Source: Bdellovibrionales bacterium (GTDB taxonomy: Bacteria > Bdellovibrionota > Bdellovibrionia > Bdellovibrionales > UBA1609). Taken from it: DNA of 5,931 nt. The translations under genes were made by a program, and so were the position numbers. Within the stretch, counting starts at the first letter, position 1. The number at the start of each line of letters is the position of its first letter. The stretch is from the NCBI GenBank assembly GCA_020434645.1, contig JAGRAK010000130.1:1-5931 (forward strand), given 5' to 3'. Positions 4,289-5,931 of the stretch are shown here, piece after piece. The notes under the pieces are model-generated. The model did no database searches, was not told the DNA's origin, and saw only the letters and a list, made by a program, of their open reading frames with translations.

Positions 4289-5931
4289 GTGAAGAAAATT
4301 TTAAAATTCTTTCTAATAAGCTTGTCAGCACTTGTCAGCATATCAGCCCAGGCTGAAGACAGTCGTATCGAAAATGCAATTGGGTTGCGAGTGACGGCAA
4401 AAGGTCAGAAGATATTTAAAGATAATTTACAGAAGCTTTTATTTTTAAATGGCGTTCCTGTTGATAGTTTTTATGTTGAGAGCATGGAGTTCTCACAGGC
4501 CGAACCGCTAGAATTATCTCCCGCCATTCAAGAGTATCTTGATATTATTAATTTAGGCACGACGGGGGTCGATATAGCTCCATCGCAGCTTCATACACAA
4601 ATTAAGAATTTCGAAGCGAGTTTAAGATTTAATGAGCTCAGTTTGAGATTCTTCCCGACTCAGTACAATACTGTTGAGGGTGGTGGGGCGGCGAGTGTAC
4701 TTGCGCTATTACGGGCAAAGGTTTCTCTGTTGCGCGCAGATGTTTCATCAGTTCTTGCTGACGACTTGGCCAATCCATTTTTAGGGCAATTTGGTTTTAA
4801 TAATTTTAGTTTGCGTTCAAAGGTGAGTTCGCCAGATCTAGAAATTGAAGTGCCGCTTTTTATTACAGTTGAAAAGGGCCGCGAAGATGTGGGCTTAAGT
4901 GTCGGAATAATTAAGAGCTCGCTTTCTAGTTTTGATCTTGAATATGATTTTGAAGCCCCAGCCGTATTGCCTGAAATTGAGGTTGTTATTAATGGCACAC
5001 GTATAGGTCTTGATAAAGTGGCGGTTTCAAACGAACTTCTTTCAAAGCAAGACCGACTTTTACGAGTAGTTAAGGGTGAACTTGATTCATATATTCAAAC
5101 AGAGCTCCCAGTTAAGATTAATGAAATGTTACAAGAGAATGTTTTTGGTAAGTTTTCTGAAGTGAATTTATTAACTCCAATTGGGAGTAATATTGAACAT
5201 AACGGAACTATCTATAACCCAACACAACCAGATGATCTATTTCAGTGGAAGATTCGACTTGATGAGTTTAAGATGAGTCAAGACGACATGGTGGCCGCTC
5301 TTTCGGCATCGGTGCGCGACCCTAAATCAAAGACAGTGTTCAATATGGCGACTGAAGCCATTAGTTCTAACTCACCGGCAAGTGATCAGCTTAAATACCC
5401 AACGGATCAATATGATGTGGCTATATCTTTAAACCAAGGGTTTTTAAATCGCTTTTTAGAGCTCAGTTTCAATCGCGGATACTTTGAGAACATACCAGGA
5501 GGTGAGCCTGGTAAAAAAGTAGAATTCTTGCATATATCTAAATCGCCACTCGTGCGTTTTGATCTTTCACCAGAGGCCGGTGATATAGTGCGTGTACAAA
5601 TTGAAGTTCGGCCTGAAGTTTCAGGGATTCAAAAATTAGCTGTGAACAGTAAATTTAGGGTTAGTGTCACAGCGAATGTAAAGCTAGTGCCAACAGACAA
5701 GGGCTACGGCCTTATGGTCGATTCGCTTGATGAAGATTTTAGTTACGATAAAAAGGGTTTGCGATTAGGTATATTTAAATCTCAAGTGGATAAGGCTATA
5801 ATTGAGCAAATTAGAGAAGTAAATGCTGAGCGACCTAAAACAATGATTTCAGACGATATACCAATTCCGACTTCACTTATGGGGCTTAGTGCAAAGCCTA
5901 AGCATATAAGCCCCTCAAGAGCAGGATATAT
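4289..5931 (+). CDS. Large exported protein of unknown family (C-terminus beyond window)
   Basis: From the GTG the frame stays open for 547 codons to the right edge. Residues 1-22 form a Sec signal peptide: KK, a hydrophobic core, and AQA before the predicted cleavage at Ala22/Glu23. There is no lipobox, so the mature protein is probably periplasmic or secreted. It contains no Cys, no later membrane segment and no catalytic motif I recognise. It looks rich in beta structure, with alternating hydrophobic runs such as LEIEVPLFITVEK (about 187-199) and FRVSVTANVKLVP, plus a helical stretch at about 251-281. The opening GLRVTAKGQKIFKDNL and the amphipathic architecture faintly recall BPI/TULIP lipid-binding proteins; this is a guess, not an assignment. 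It is transcribed divergently from the acetyltransferase gene, with its own promoter at 4162-4189. It is certainly a real gene; function unknown. Confidence 0.85.
   Translation, partial: MKKILKFFLISLSALVSISAQAEDSRIENAIGLRVTAKGQKIFKDNLQKLLFLNGVPVDSFYVESMEFSQAEPLELSPAIQEYLDIINLGTTGVDIAPSQLHTQIKNFEASLRFNELSLRFFPTQYNTVEGGGAASVLALLRAKVSLLRADVSSVLADDLANPFLGQFGFNNFSLRSKVSSPDLEIEVPLFITVEKGREDVGLSVGIIKSSLSSFDLEYDFEAPAVLPEIEVVINGTRIGLDKVAVSNELLSKQDRLLRVVKGELDSYIQTELPVKINEMLQENVFGKFSEVNLLTPIGSNIEHNGTIYNPTQPDDLFQWKIRLDEFKMSQDDMVAALSASVRDPKSKTVFNMATEAISSNSPASDQLKYPTDQYDVAISLNQGFLNRFLELSFNRGYFENIPGGEPGKKVEFLHISKSPLVRFDLSPEAGDIVRVQIEVRPEVSGIQKLAVNSKFRVSVTANVKLVPTDKGYGLMVDSLDEDFSYDKKGLRLGIFKSQVDKAIIEQIREVNAERPKTMISDDIPIPTSLMGLSAKPKHISPSRAGY
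4321..4340 (+). repeat. Perfect 10-bp tandem duplication inside the signal-peptide coding region
   Basis: The unit cttgtcagca occurs twice without a gap (4321-4330 and 4331-4340), in the part coding for the hydrophobic core of the signal peptide. The unit length is not a multiple of three, so gain or loss of one copy would shift the frame at codon 12 or soon after. Confidence 0.7.

Noticed and set aside
4660..4998. Minus-strand open frame of 112 codons (Ser/Thr/Ala-rich)
   Set aside because: It is antisense to the exported-protein gene, lacks a ribosome binding site and known motifs, and its composition is that of an antisense frame.

Overview
The window appears to come from a Gram-negative bacterium of moderate to low GC content. 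One product carries a classic lipobox, another a cleavable Sec signal, and the gaps between genes are AT-rich. The style would suit a deltaproteobacterial or Bdellovibrio-like genome, but that is a weak inference: no marker gene is present and no taxon can be fixed.

Layout. Positions 1-2947 (minus strand) hold the 5' 982 codons of a very large gene that runs off the left edge. Its product starts with a lipoprotein signal peptide. A complete animal-type haem peroxidase domain of the cyclooxygenase / alpha-dioxygenase branch follows (distal His233, radical-type Tyr487, proximal His490). After a linker comes the beginning of a catalase-related haem domain (Arg881, His884, then the RFSNG and PRGLAIK motifs), still open at the edge. 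Positions 2948-3451 are an intergenic stretch. It holds nested inverted repeats and, next to the following gene, a short GC-richer scrap that reads as a decayed DDE transposase. Positions 3452-4090 (minus) encode a 212-residue fusion of a DUF1653 domain and a GNAT acetyltransferase. Positions 4091-4288 are a divergent promoter region with a 13-bp tandem repeat and a good sigma-70-like promoter facing right. From 4289 to the right edge (plus) runs a GTG-started gene for a large exported protein of unknown family, also incomplete.

How the genes may work together. The standout is the two-haem fusion. A cyclooxygenase-like dioxygenase would make a fatty-acid hydroperoxide, and a catalase-related domain in the same chain could convert it (lyase, allene oxide synthase or epoxyalcohol synthase type). 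As I recall, Nostoc punctiforme does this with two separate adjacent genes, and corals and some cyanobacteria fuse a catalase-related domain to a lipoxygenase. Here the acceptor domain is joined to the cyclooxygenase-like enzyme, on a lipoprotein that would sit on a membrane. The GNAT gene and the exported protein show no demonstrable link to it. The exported protein has a faint resemblance to lipid-binding TULIP/BPI-type proteins, which I treat as a hypothesis only.
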